Notes: generated from the sequence alone by a model not told the origin. DNA of 64,000 nucleotides from Saccharibacillus alkalitolerans (GCF_011090185.1 NZ_JAAFGS010000003.1:124001-188000), one strand, 5' to 3'; positions 9,347 to 17,853 are shown, counted from the first letter of the stretch. Translations and numbers: made by a program.

Positions 9347-11505
9347 ATTTTCATATCCACTCCCCGGTAAGAAGGCGGCGTATAGGACAATGACGCGCCT
9401 TTATCCTCCGCAGCCTCCGCGTTCCTCTGCGGAAGGGCGTCCGTGCGCAGCGCCAGCAGCTGATAACCCGCGGCTTCGAGCGCCGAAGCGATCTGCGGCT
9501 GACCCGCTTCGAGCAGAGGCCGCGCCCATTCTTCGTCGTTGCGGAAATTCAAACTCACTTTGCGGTCCACCACCTGCACGTCGATGACGGTGCGGCCGAG
9601 CGCCTTCATGTCCAGATCGAACCAAAGGCGGCAGTTCGAGGCGTCCAGCTCTCCTTTCGGTCCTCTCCGCGATTCGATCTGCACCGAAGCCGTCTGGCTC
9701 CCGTCGGGACCGACGAACGGAAGGAACATCGTGACCTGCGCAAAAGGAGCGGTACGGTCCGTATTCAGCAGCAGCTGCTGTCCGGTCATCTGCTGAACGG
9801 CCTGCTGGGCGGCATCCTTCACGGCCGCCGGAAGCGAATCCGAGGCCGAAAGCTGCAGCAGCAGCGACTTCAGCGTTTCACGCACCTCGGCCGCCGCCGG
9901 CTGCGCCGCTCGCGATTCCGCGTGAACGGCGTCGGAACGGCCGAGTTCGCTTTGAACGGCGCGCAGCGCCTGTTCCGTCCCCGGACGCGCCGACGCCTGC
10001 ACGTTCGACTGTCCTTCCGCTTTCGCGGCCGATGCGGCGGATTCTGTCCGGGCGGTTCCGTCAGCGGCCTGTGCGGCTCCCTGCTGCGCCTGCAGCGGCG
10101 CTTGGGAGCCGCGCGCCTGAGGCGCAGCCTGGCCGGACTGCGCCTGCGCGGCCTGCTGGGCCGATTGCGGCGCGGCGGTCGGCGGCGCGTTCAAGAGCGT
10201 CGAACGCGCCGCCTGCTGCTCATGCTCCGCGCCGAGCATCTTGAACAGCCGGCCGATCCACGGGCCGGCTTCGGCTTTGCCGGGCTGCGCCTGAGGCGCG
10301 GCTTGACCGGCGGCCGCGGCGGGATTCCCGTCCGCCGTTCCGGCGCTGCCGGACGCGGCGGAGCGAAGCTCGCCGAGCAGCGCCTGCACTTTGCGCAGCA
10401 GCGCGGCGTCCGAGGACGCGGACGCCGCTGCGCCGGCCGTCTGCGCCGGCTGGCCGCCCGCTGCCGCAGGGCGTCCGGAAGGGTCCGCCGATGCGGCGGA
10501 CCCCTGCGCGGCCTGCGCAGCGGCCGCGCCGACTGTCGGCGCCGCATTCGCGCCGGCGGCTTTCGCCGTGCCGGCCGCCTGCTGCGCGGCGTCCGGCACG
10601 GCCGGATTCCCGGCGCCGCCCGCTGCGCCGGGGGCCGCCTGGGCGGCGGCGCGGGCCTGCGCCTGCGGCCCGCTTTCCCCCGCGTCCGCTGCCGCAGGCG
10701 CGGATGCGCCGCCCGGCGCTCCGGCTGCGGGAGCGCCTGCGCTAGCGCCGCTGGCGGCTGCGGCGGTCCCGGCGGGCACTGCGGCGCCCGCTCCGGCCTG
10801 GCCGCCGGAAGCTGCGCTCGCGGCAGAGCCCTGCCCGAAGGCTGCGCCCTGGACGTTCGCCTGCGCGCGTCCGGAAGCGGCGCCTTCTTCGCCTCCGGCT
10901 TCGCCGAGCAGCGACAGTGCCGCGGCTACCTGCTGCTCCAGATTTTGCAGCAGGACGGAGGCCGGAGGCCCGAACACCGCCTGCTGCATGCCCGCCACGC
11001 TCTGCGGCGTGACCGGAAGCCCTCTCTGCTGCAAAATGCCGATGGAACGAACCCACTGCTGCGCATCCGCGGACGCCGGCTTTTGCGCCAACAGATTACG
11101 GACTTCCGATGCCTGTTCGCGGGTCAGCGGAACTTCCGCCTGCTGCATCATGCGGACCAACTCGCGGTTCTGCTTGTTATCCGGCAATCCTATCTGCTTG
11201 AGGGTGTCTTCCATCGACTGGGCGCCCGCCGCCGTTCCGGGCGGAGCCGGAACCGGCTTCATGACGATCGAGCCGTCTTCGGCGGAGGGCTGAACCTGCA
11301 TAAAAGCGGTCTGCCCCGCCTGCAGCGGAGCCTCCAGCTTGGCATTCACTTTGACGCCTTGAATCTGGACGACCGCTTCTTTGCCGTCTTCCGACACGGA
11401 TTGAACCACGCCTCTGACGACCTGGCCCGCGCGCAGCTCGAGCTGTTTGGCATCCCCCGGCTTAGCGTCGCCCATCACGTTTTTGAATAATGAACCGATA
11501 TTCAT
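9343..11505 (-). CDS. FliK-like protein with Ala/Gln-rich linker (YlqG position)
   Basis: 720 aa from ATG at 11505 (GAGGTGA about 5 nt upstream; an in-frame GTG at 11514 is an alternative). Residues about 1-75 form a small beta-rich domain (LELRAGQVVRGVVQSVSEDG). Residues about 200-530 are a very GC-rich Ala/Gly/Gln/Pro linker, probably disordered. The C-terminal ~120 residues (TMFLPFVGPDGSQTASVQIE, LWFDLDMKALGRTVIDVQVV, LEAAGYQLLALRT) resemble the FliK C-terminal domain that binds FlhB. The next gene encodes an FlhB-C-like protein, which supports a FliK/FlhB-style pair. The linker's base composition differs strongly from its neighbours. Specific function unknown. Confidence 0.8.
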   Translation of the reverse strand: MNIGSLFKNVMGDAKPGDAKQLELRAGQVVRGVVQSVSEDGKEAVVQIQGVKVNAKLEAPLQAGQTAFMQVQPSAEDGSIVMKPVPAPPGTAAGAQSMEDTLKQIGLPDNKQNRELVRMMQQAEVPLTREQASEVRNLLAQKPASADAQQWVRSIGILQQRGLPVTPQSVAGMQQAVFGPPASVLLQNLEQQVAAALSLLGEAGGEEGAASGRAQANVQGAAFGQGSAASAASGGQAGAGAAVPAGTAAAASGASAGAPAAGAPGGASAPAAADAGESGPQAQARAAAQAAPGAAGGAGNPAVPDAAQQAAGTAKAAGANAAPTVGAAAAQAAQGSAASADPSGRPAAAGGQPAQTAGAAASASSDAALLRKVQALLGELRSAASGSAGTADGNPAAAAGQAAPQAQPGKAEAGPWIGRLFKMLGAEHEQQAARSTLLNAPPTAAPQSAQQAAQAQSGQAAPQARGSQAPLQAQQGAAQAADGTARTESAASAAKAEGQSNVQASARPGTEQALRAVQSELGRSDAVHAESRAAQPAAAEVRETLKSLLLQLSASDSLPAAVKDAAQQAVQQMTGQQLLLNTDRTAPFAQVTMFLPFVGPDGSQTASVQIESRRGPKGELDASNCRLWFDLDMKALGRTVIDVQVVDRKVSLNFRNDEEWARPLLEAGQPQIASALEAAGYQLLALRTDALPQRNAEAAEDKGASLSYTPPSYRGVDMKI

Positions 11506-11514
11506 CCCGCTCAC

Positions 11515-11671
11515 CTCACTCCCCTATTGATGCGCGTCAACGCAGTATATCCGATATATCGGAAAAAACGCCCTCCGCAATAAGCGGCGTTTCGCAAAAA
11601 CGGCGCTTCGAATATCCCGTCCGCTCTTCTTCTCGGGTTTCTGCGATACGCTTTTCGGACGGCCGGCTTTT
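11515..11671. other. Intergenic region rnhB / FliK-like gene
   Basis: 157 nt. Contains the promoter-palindrome at 11544-11563, an imperfect hairpin (11582-11608), and a CCGTCCG/CGGACGG dyad (11617-11623, 11656-11662) just after rnhB that could be a weak terminator but lacks a T run. Confidence 0.4.
11544..11563 (-). promoter_or_regulatory. Palindrome overlapping a candidate promoter of the FliK/FlhB-like genes
   Basis: TCCGATATATCGGA (11550-11563) is a perfect 14-bp palindrome. On the minus strand TATACT (11544-11549) follows it directly as a candidate -10, about 35 nt before the gene start. The -35 is weak, so a regulator may act here. Confidence 0.4.
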
Positions 11672-12355
11672 TTAGCGCAGCTGTTCGTATTCCGCCTTCA
11701 TCTTGACCAAGAAGCTATGACGGTGCAGATCGCTGATTCCCAGCTCCAAAATCTTTTCGCGATGCGCGGCCGTCCCGTAGCCTTTGTGTCCCGCGATTCC
11801 GTAACCCGGATAATCCCGTTCCCATTCGCCGGCGCAGAGACGATCTCGCGTCACTTTCGCGATGATGGAAGCCGCCCCGATGCTTTGGCTCAGCGAATCC
11901 CCTTTAATGACGGCACGCTGCGGCAGATCGGCCTCGATCTTCTCGGCATCCACAAGCAGACAGTCCGGACGCTCCCCCAGCGCTTCGACGGCCATCTTCA
12001 TCGCGAGCCGGGAAGCCTGTTTAATGTTGATTCGATCGATCGTCCGCGGGTCGACCCTTCCTACGGCCACGGCAATCGCCTCCCGCATGATCACGTCGTA
12101 CAGTTCGTCGCGTTTTTTCTCCGACAGTTTTTTGGAATCGTCGATTCCTTCGATTTTCAGACCTGTCGGAAGAATGACCGCGGCCGCAACCACGTCGCCG
12201 AACATGCAGCCCCGGCCGACTTCGTCGACTCCCGCGATTTTTTCATATCCTTCCGCCCACATTTCTTTTTCGAGCAGAAGGCGGTCGATTTCAACCTTCG
12301 CTTTTTTGGCTTTCGGCTTCGCCGACAGTCCTTCGCCCTGCTTCGTTCTCGGCAT
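11672..12355 (-). CDS. rnhB: Ribonuclease HII
   Basis: Removes ribonucleotides misincorporated into DNA and RNA from RNA-DNA hybrids. 227 aa. KIAGVDEVGRGCMFGDVVAAAV holds the first Asp/Glu pair; DDSKKLSEKKR, DCLLVDAEKI (third acid), KGDSLSQSIGAASIIAKVTRD (fourth Asp region) and GYGIAGHKGYGTAAH complete the family pattern. The open frame extends upstream, but ATG at 12355 (MPRTKQGEG) has GGAGG at 7 nt and gives the usual length. Same strand order as B. subtilis, following rbgA. Confidence 0.96.
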   Translation of the reverse strand: MPRTKQGEGLSAKPKAKKAKVEIDRLLLEKEMWAEGYEKIAGVDEVGRGCMFGDVVAAAVILPTGLKIEGIDDSKKLSEKKRDELYDVIMREAIAVAVGRVDPRTIDRINIKQASRLAMKMAVEALGERPDCLLVDAEKIEADLPQRAVIKGDSLSQSIGAASIIAKVTRDRLCAGEWERDYPGYGIAGHKGYGTAAHREKILELGISDLHRHSFLVKMKAEYEQLR

Positions 12356-12448
12356 TTGCTCTCCTCCGCTTCTTTTGTCCATTTTACCCGATTTGCCGGA
12401 TTTCTCCGATACGCAAAAAGGACCCCGAGCCTGCGCGCCGACCGCGCT

Positions 12449-12470
12449 GGATGTTCGACATCGAACATCC
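12449..12470. repeat. 22-bp palindrome between rbgA and rnhB
   Basis: GGATGTTCGA-CA-TCGAACATCC, 10-bp perfect arms. No T run follows on either strand, so it is not a terminator. Candidate operator or mRNA hairpin upstream of rnhB. Confidence 0.5.
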
Positions 12471-12585
12471 ACCCCAATCCGGTCAACGCGCCAAACTCGG
12501 CGATCCTTATCCGCGCTGCCTGCGCGGTTCCTCTTTGCTTATGCGGTTGGACGGACCGGTCTCGATCCGCTTTGCCGCTCGGTCT

Positions 12586-13449
12586 TCAAAACGGCTCTTC
12601 GAGCGAGAATCGTCCCATTTTTCCGGCGCGAAGCTCGCGCAGGAACAAAATGGAAGCTTTCTCGAGATCCACGCGACCGCCGCTCATCAGGCAGCCCCGC
12701 TTGCGCCCGATCTCTTCCATGATTCGAACGATCTCATCCGCGTCGTCGAATACCGAAGGACGCTCTCCCAGTCCGTACCGTTCCGACAACCGCTCCCAGT
12801 AGTGCTCCGCGAAATATTTGATCGCGAAAAACGTCACTTCTTCGACGTTTAGCACATCTTCTTTGATCGCGCCGGTAACGGCGAGCTTCATGCCCACGTT
12901 TTGATCTTCGAACTTCGGCCACAGAATGCCCGGCGTATCGAGCAGTTCCATTTCTTTGCCGACCTTGATCCACTGCTGGCCTTTGGTTACGCCCGGGCGA
13001 TCGCCCGTTTCGGCAATGCTTTTTCCCGCGAGGCGGTTGATCAGCGTGGACTTGCCGACGTTCGGAATGCCGACGATCAGTGCCCGAATCGCCCGCGGAT
13101 TCATTCCCTTGGATATCTGGCGATCGATTTTCTCCTGCAGCAGCATTTTGGCCTGCACGGAGATATCCTTAACTCCCCGTCCGCCCGGCGTGTCGGTCTC
13201 GACGGCCACATGCCCTTCTTCGCGGAAATAGTCGATCCACTTCTTCGTCATTTCGGGATCGGCCAGATCCGACTTGTTGAGCAGAATTAGCCTCGGCTTG
13301 TCTTTTAAAATGTCTCCGATCATCGGATTGCGGCTGGACAGCGGAAGACGCGCGTCGAGCAGCTCGATCGCCAGATCGATCAGGCTCAGCTTCGCTTCGA
13401 TCTGTCTCCGCGCCCGGGTCATATGACCGGGAAACCATTGGATTGTCAT
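12586..13449 (-). CDS. rbgA: Ribosome biogenesis GTPase RbgA (YlqF)
   Basis: Circularly permuted GTPase needed for a late step of 50S assembly. 287 aa. The order of motifs proves the permutation: G4 NKSD (about residue 58), then G1 GIPNVGKST (about 127), G2 GVTKG (about 154), and G3 DTPG (about 170). The N-terminal WFPGHMTRARR is the family signature. The C-terminal ANTAR-like RNA-binding helices follow (about 200-287). ATG follows GGAGAGGTG by about 10 nt. Located between lepB and rnhB, as in B. subtilis (rplS-ylqF-rnhB). Confidence 0.97.
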   Translation of the reverse strand: MTIQWFPGHMTRARRQIEAKLSLIDLAIELLDARLPLSSRNPMIGDILKDKPRLILLNKSDLADPEMTKKWIDYFREEGHVAVETDTPGGRGVKDISVQAKMLLQEKIDRQISKGMNPRAIRALIVGIPNVGKSTLINRLAGKSIAETGDRPGVTKGQQWIKVGKEMELLDTPGILWPKFEDQNVGMKLAVTGAIKEDVLNVEEVTFFAIKYFAEHYWERLSERYGLGERPSVFDDADEIVRIMEEIGRKRGCLMSGGRVDLEKASILFLRELRAGKMGRFSLEEPF

Positions 13450-13470
13450 AACGGCGTTTCACCTCTCCTT

Positions 13471-13504
13471 CCGGGAGGAATCGGACGAATCTCATTCCTC
13501 CCGG
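13471..13504 (-). repeat. Hairpin just upstream of the rbgA ribosome site
   Basis: CCGGGAGGAAT (13471-13481) / ATTCCTCCCGG (13494-13504), perfect 11-bp stem, 12-nt loop, ending within a few nucleotides of the rbgA Shine-Dalgarno. No T run. Possible translational control or lepB mRNA 3' end. Confidence 0.5.
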
Positions 13505-13534
13505 TCATGCTGTGCGCCTGCCGCCGGCGGGCGC

Positions 13535-14161
13535 TTAATGATTGACGATATGCATATCGCTGAACGGCCAGAAGACCAGGTCGGCCCGGCCGGTAATGTC
13601 GCTGTAAGGGACATAGCCGATCATGCGGCTGTCCTTGCTGTTCGGTCGATTGTCGCCCATGACGAATACGTGGCCTTCGGGAACCGTTCCGTCCGGGAAA
13701 GTCGCGTTCGGGAAGTTCGTGTTGTTGTTGTACGTTTCTCCGTTGGCGTGGGCTTGATCCAGCACGTCCTGGATATAAGGCTCGCTGATGACCTCGCCGT
13801 TGACCGTGACTTCGTCGCCTTCGACTTTGACCGTGTCGCCCGGAAGCGCGATAACCCGCTTGATGAACTCTTTGTTGTCCTCGGAAGGCACTTTGAAAAC
13901 GATAACTTCGTCCTTTTTCGGCGGACGGATGTCATACAGGATCTTGTTGACGATAACGCGTTCGCCGTCGTGGAAATTCGGCTGCATCGAGGTGCCGTCG
14001 ACCATATAAGGCGCGAACAGCAGCCAGCGGATCACAAAGACCAGGACCAGCGCGATCGCGATTGCCTTGACCCATTCGAGCGTTTCGCTTTTGACTTTGT
14101 TTTTCGGATTTTTAGGCTCGTCTTCCGATGCCGTTGCGGATTGGTTCACGTTTTCTTCCAT
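13535..14161 (-). CDS. lepB: Type I signal peptidase
   Basis: Cleaves signal peptides of secreted proteins at the outer membrane face. 208 aa. A ~25-residue charged N-terminus precedes one membrane segment (about 30-50, AIAIALVLVFVIRWLLF). The catalytic serine is in GTSMQPN (about S58) and the general-base lysine in EFIKRVIALPGD (about K100); GDNRPNSKDSR is box E. It is the single-membrane-span Gram-positive (SipS/SipT) form. ATG follows AAGGAGAGGG by 7 nt. Confidence 0.96.
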   Translation of the reverse strand: MEENVNQSATASEDEPKNPKNKVKSETLEWVKAIAIALVLVFVIRWLLFAPYMVDGTSMQPNFHDGERVIVNKILYDIRPPKKDEVIVFKVPSEDNKEFIKRVIALPGDTVKVEGDEVTVNGEVISEPYIQDVLDQAHANGETYNNNTNFPNATFPDGTVPEGHVFVMGDNRPNSKDSRMIGYVPYSDITGRADLVFWPFSDMHIVNH

Positions 14162-14185
14162 AAGCTTGCCCTCTCCTTACTACGC

Positions 14186-14213
14186 TTGATATCCAAACAT
14201 CAGCATTTTGCAA
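14186..14213 (-). promoter_or_regulatory. Weak candidate promoter of lepB
   Basis: Minus strand TTGCAA (14208-14213), 16 nt, TATCAA (14186-14191), shortly upstream of the lepB ribosome site. Confidence 0.35.
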
Positions 14214-14324
14214 AAACGTCCGATCGAAAACCGCAGCCTACGGTCGTCCGTTTTTGAGAAATGCTCATATTCACGGGAGAAATACGCCGCGGCGCCCGCC
14301 GCAGCGCGATTTCTGCATTCCGGA

Positions 14325-14356
14325 GATAAAACGAAAGGAGCTTGTTTCCAAGCTCC
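14325..14356 (-). terminator. Terminator of rplS
   Basis: Minus strand GGAGCTTG-GAAA-CAAGCTCC followed by TTTCGTTTT. It lies about 36 nt after the rplS stop. Confidence 0.8.
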
Positions 14357-14392
14357 CCATTTTCGTCCGTCGGCTCTTCCGAAAAAGGAAGA

Positions 14393-14737
14393 TTAACGGC
14401 GAATTTCTTTAATTCTGGCTGCTTTACCGCGCAGTTCGCGCAGGTAGTACAGTTTCGCACGACGCACTTTACCGTGACGTACGACTTCGATTTTGTCGAT
14501 TTTAGGCGAGTTGATCGGGAACGTTCTTTCAACGCCGACGCCGTAAGAGATCTTACGAACGGTGAAAGTTTCGGCGATACCGCCGCCTTTACGTTTGATG
14601 ACTACGCCTTCGAACAACTGGATACGCTCGCGGGATCCCTCGATAACCTTAACGTGCACTTTCAAAGTGTCGCCAGGACGGAAGCTCGGGATATCTTTGC
14701 GCAGTTGTTCCTGAGTCAGAGCTTGAATCAAATTCAT
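14393..14737 (-). CDS. rplS: 50S ribosomal protein L19
   Basis: Structural protein at the 30S-50S interface. 114 aa, normal length. [40 protein letters not shown] and [12 protein letters not shown] are diagnostic. The frame extends 7 codons upstream, but ATG at 14737 has AAGGAGG at 8 nt. It has its own promoter and a structured leader; the usual trmD neighbour is displaced by about 4.5 kb of accessory genes. Confidence 0.98.
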   Translation of the reverse strand: MNLIQALTQEQLRKDIPSFRPGDTLKVHVKVIEGSRERIQLFEGVVIKRKGGGIAETFTVRKISYGVGVERTFPINSPKIDKIEVVRHGKVRRAKLYYLRELRGKAARIKEIRR

Positions 14738-14830
14738 GTTTGTTTCCTCCTTCCACACATGCGTTCATACGTCTTCTTCGGAAACGTTTTTCCGCCTCAT
14801 CATTCGCAGAGGACCGCAAGATTACACAAC
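14738..14830 (-). promoter_or_regulatory. Candidate L19 (rplS) leader RNA
   Basis: Leader of about 93 nt from the predicted start site to rplS. It can fold into two small hairpins: CCTC...GAGG and CGGAAA-AACG-TTTCCG (14779-14794). L19 autoregulatory leaders with two short hairpins are known upstream of rplS in Bacillota; the match here is by position and architecture only. Confidence 0.35.
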
Positions 14831-14836
14831 GGATTG

Positions 14837-14866
14837 ATTTTACCATGGAACCATGCAAAAAGGCAA
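14837..14866 (-). promoter_or_regulatory. Promoter of rplS
   Basis: Minus strand TTGCCT (14861-14866), 18-nt spacer, TAAAAT (14837-14842) with a TGn extension just before the -10. Confidence 0.6.
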
Positions 14867-14935
14867 TACGTTAACGCAAATAAATCAAAATTTCAGACAT
14901 TTTTTTTGAAGTCCGGAAAACGAGGTCAATGCGCT

Positions 14936-17311
14936 CTACCATTTGGAAGAACCCGACGAACGGCCTCCTCCTTTGCCCCAAGACGAAGATCCGCTTGAAC
15001 GGCCTCCCCCTCCCCAGCCGGCGCCGCCCGACGAACGGCCTCCTCCCGGGCGGCCTCCCCCGGGTCCGCCGAATCCTCCGCCGAATCCTCCGCCTCCGCC
15101 TCGATTCTGGTTGGCACGCTGAACGGCACGCCGATAATCGCGCTCCATTTCCTCCATCACCTGGCGTCCGTACGCGGCCTGCGCCAACGCCTCTTCGAAG
15201 CGTCCCGCCGCAATCAGGCGCCGCGCTTCGGCTTCGAAGCCTCCGTAACGGCCGGCATAGGAACGAGTCTGCAGATAACCGCCGTACGACCGTTCCCGTC
15301 CGAGAAAATCGCCGTTTAACCGATCCAGCTGCCGCAGCGCTTCTTCCCGCCGCTCCTGCAGTTCGCGAATATGCTGCGCGAAGTCGGCGGCGCTGCGTTC
15401 GTAAGCGGCCAGAAGCGGTTCGGCACGCAGCAGATCGACCGGTTCCGCGCGCAGTGCCGCCTGAACGGCCTCTCCTTCCCGCTCCGCCGTCTCGAGCGCC
15501 CGATCGTATTCCGCCATCTGCAGTCCGAGCCCCCGATAAGAAGCGCCCGCTTGGCGGAACACGCTTCGCGCCCCTTCAAAGCGCTGTTCGGACGCCCGGC
15601 GTTGGTCGTCCAGCGTCCTCGCGTATCCCAAAGCCACGTGCATCAATTCGCGCGACCGGGCAGCCAGCTCGTCGGTACGATCGCTCTTCTCGCGCGCCGC
15701 CTTGTAATATTGAACCTGCGGATTGAGAGCCGACCGGATCTCGGGCAGCAGTCGGCGGGTCTCTTGTTCGGCCCGAGCGATCTCGTCGGCGCGCTCCTGC
15801 TGCGCCGCCAGATGGGACTCGGCGTAACGGCCGCGGAGCTCTGCGAGTTCCCGTTCGTAGCGCTGCTGGAATTCCTCGATTTCCTGAAGCAGCCGTTCGG
15901 CGTCGCACAGCGACTCCGCCGACGACTTCCGGCTGTCCAGCCGCCTCCGCACGATATCTTTCGCTTCGGCGATCCGGGAGGCGATGCCTTCCGCGCATTC
16001 CGTTGCCCCCGGCACGTCTCCGTCCCGGATCAAGCCGGCCAGACGCTGCGTCTCCCCGCCCGCTTCGCTCAGCACGCGGAACGGGTCTTCTTCGGTCAGC
16101 AGCAAGCCTTCGCGCTCCACGACCGGCCGCAGCTCCCGCTCTGTTCCCACGATGCGTTCCGGCCACTCCGAAGCCGCCGAAGCCAGTGCGCCGAGCGATT
16201 CGACGCGACCGGCAGTTTCCTTCAATCCCGAGTATGCCCGATCCGCCGGAGCGGAAGCCTGCATGACATCGAATTCGTCCAGGCTGTCCGCTTTTTCGAG
16301 CAGCGCGGCCGCTTCCTCGAACTGCCGCTGCAGCGTCTGGAGCGGATATCCCGTATCCTCTTTCAGTTTTTCCAACGCTGCGCGCGTTTTTTCCTCGAGT
16401 TCTTTGCCTTCCCTCACCCGCTTCCGCACTTCGGCAAAACTTGCGGATACCTGCTCGAAATGATCGTTCAGCGCCTTCACGCGGCCTTCCCAATCCTGGA
16501 CCTCTTGAGTCAGCGCGTCCAGCTGTCTGCGCTGCGCGCTCGACGCAAACGCGCCGGGACGGAACGCTTCCAATCGGGACGCCAATTCGCCCCCGCCGCG
16601 GTGCAGTTCGACGGCTTCGCGGCTGATGCTCTCCGCTTCTTTTAGCGTCTCGCCCTGCACGAATCCCATTTCGACTTCGCGGAACAGCTCCGATACCATG
16701 ATTCCGTCGATGGTCGCCGCCGACGCTTTTTGCCGCTCTCTAAGCTCGCCGGCCCGTCTCTTCACCCGGGATCCGGCGCGGAACATGCTGAGCAGCACAT
16801 AGGCGGCAATGCCGAGCACTCCGAGCGCCAGCACGATGTACAGCCAGTTTCCTCCCGCAAACGGGCTTCCGGACTTGTTGACGTATTTGGCGACCGCGAG
16901 CGCTCCCGCCGCCGGATCGCCGTTCGACGCGGCCGGAACGAAAGCGCGGTCAATAATGGTCTGCGCATCGCCCAAAGCCGAATTGTTCAATTCCAGCTGA
17001 ACCGAGTTCGGATCCGTCACGATCAGCAGCAGCATCTCATCCGATCCGAGGCGCCAGTCTTCGTAGGTTTGCGCCGACAGCCGAGAAGCTTCGTTTTCGC
17101 TCAAGCCTCTTTCCGTCAGCACATAAACTTTGTATTTTCCTCCCGAAAGTACGCGCTCCATCCGATCGATCTGACTTGAAGTGAACAAGCCCCCTTCATC
17201 CGTGACCATTCCGCTCATCCGCGGGTTCGCCGATGCCGGCAGCGCGACCGCCAGCAGCAGCATCGCCGCAAACAGCAGCGAGATAAGTCTTTTTCCATTT
17301 TTTTTCAGCAT
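14936..17311 (-). CDS. Secreted/membrane TPM-domain coiled-coil protein
   Basis: 791 aa. Signal peptide (1-28, LISLLFAAMLLLAVALPASA), then a TPM domain (about 34-145, VTDEGGLFTSSQIDRMERVL ... MLLLIVTDP), one membrane segment (about 156-178, WLYIVLALGVLGIAAYVLLSMF), a ~550-residue Glu/Arg/Ala-rich coiled coil (about 180-735), and a Gly/Ser-rich tail (about 738-791, repeats of GGGRSSG and GGFGGGFGGP). The TPM domain should lie outside and the coiled coil inside. TPM domains occur in proteins of varied or unknown role, so none is assigned. Start ATG follows CAGGAGGG by 7 nt. Divergent from the padR operon; not part of the conserved rplS-trmD cluster. Confidence 0.85.
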   Translation of the reverse strand: MLKKNGKRLISLLFAAMLLLAVALPASANPRMSGMVTDEGGLFTSSQIDRMERVLSGGKYKVYVLTERGLSENEASRLSAQTYEDWRLGSDEMLLLIVTDPNSVQLELNNSALGDAQTIIDRAFVPAASNGDPAAGALAVAKYVNKSGSPFAGGNWLYIVLALGVLGIAAYVLLSMFRAGSRVKRRAGELRERQKASAATIDGIMVSELFREVEMGFVQGETLKEAESISREAVELHRGGGELASRLEAFRPGAFASSAQRRQLDALTQEVQDWEGRVKALNDHFEQVSASFAEVRKRVREGKELEEKTRAALEKLKEDTGYPLQTLQRQFEEAAALLEKADSLDEFDVMQASAPADRAYSGLKETAGRVESLGALASAASEWPERIVGTERELRPVVEREGLLLTEEDPFRVLSEAGGETQRLAGLIRDGDVPGATECAEGIASRIAEAKDIVRRRLDSRKSSAESLCDAERLLQEIEEFQQRYERELAELRGRYAESHLAAQQERADEIARAEQETRRLLPEIRSALNPQVQYYKAAREKSDRTDELAARSRELMHVALGYARTLDDQRRASEQRFEGARSVFRQAGASYRGLGLQMAEYDRALETAEREGEAVQAALRAEPVDLLRAEPLLAAYERSAADFAQHIRELQERREEALRQLDRLNGDFLGRERSYGGYLQTRSYAGRYGGFEAEARRLIAAGRFEEALAQAAYGRQVMEEMERDYRRAVQRANQNRGGGGGFGGGFGGPGGGRPGGGRSSGGAGWGGGGRSSGSSSWGKGGGRSSGSSKW

Positions 17312-17462
17312 GATTCAGCCCTCCTGTTTCCATGTCCGCCATCTTTTTGCCGCTCCAACATTCTCTTTCTATGTAACCTTGCCCTTCCCGGCTGTCCCTT
17401 CCAGTTTACCATTTTCGCGAAAAAAGAAGGAATCGTTTTGCTAATACTTAACGCACACTACC

Positions 17463-17491
17463 TTGCATTGTTCAATACCTGGTGATATGAT
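17463..17491 (+). promoter_or_regulatory. Promoter of the padR operon
   Basis: TTGCAT (17463-17468), 17-nt spacer, TATGAT (17486-17491), plus a TGn extended -10. PadR regulators often bind their own promoter; no clear ATGT-n-ACAT box is seen. Confidence 0.7.
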
Positions 17492-17523
17492 ATTCCTGAA
17501 GAGTTTTGGAGGAGGCCTCGCAC

Positions 17524-17853
17524 ATGAACGTCAATACCCAATTTAAAAAAGGCGTGCTCGAACTCTGCGTACTCGTTCTGATCGAACGCAAAGACCGGTA
17601 CGGTTACGAGCTTGCCCAGGAGGTATCCCGCCATATCGAAGTCGCGGAAGGCGCCCTGTATCCGCTGCTGCGAAGGCTTGTCGGGGACGGTTACTGCACG
17701 ACCTATCTGCAGGAATCGTCGGGAGGCCCGCCTCGCAAATATTACCAAATCACGCCGGAAGGCAGCGAATACGCACGGGAAACGGTCAGCGAATGGCGCG
17801 CGTTCGTTGCCGGTGTAACCCGCTTGCTGGAAGAAGGAGAAGATCATGAATAA
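17524..17853 (+). CDS. PadR-family transcriptional regulator
   Basis: 109 aa winged-helix repressor of the short PadR class. FKKGVLELCVLVLIERKDRYGYEL, EGALYPLLRRLVGDGY and GPPRKYYQITPEG are the PadR landmarks. ATG at 17524 has GGAGGAGG at 8 nt; a TTG at 17506 lies upstream of that site and is rejected. First gene of a three-gene operon; its end overlaps the next gene by 8 nt. Ligand unknown; likely autorepressor of the HAAS and DUF4097 genes. Confidence 0.9.
   Translation: MNVNTQFKKGVLELCVLVLIERKDRYGYELAQEVSRHIEVAEGALYPLLRRLVGDGYCTTYLQESSGGPPRKYYQITPEGSEYARETVSEWRAFVAGVTRLLEEGEDHE

Noticed and set aside
9047-11505. A flagellar operon
   Set aside because: Only FliK-like and FlhB-C-like genes are present; no fli, flg, flh export or structural genes flank them.
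12449-12470. LexA (SOS) box
   Set aside because: The LexA box of Bacillus is CGAAC-n4-GTTCG; here the half-sites are in the opposite order (GTTCG-n4-CGAAC).
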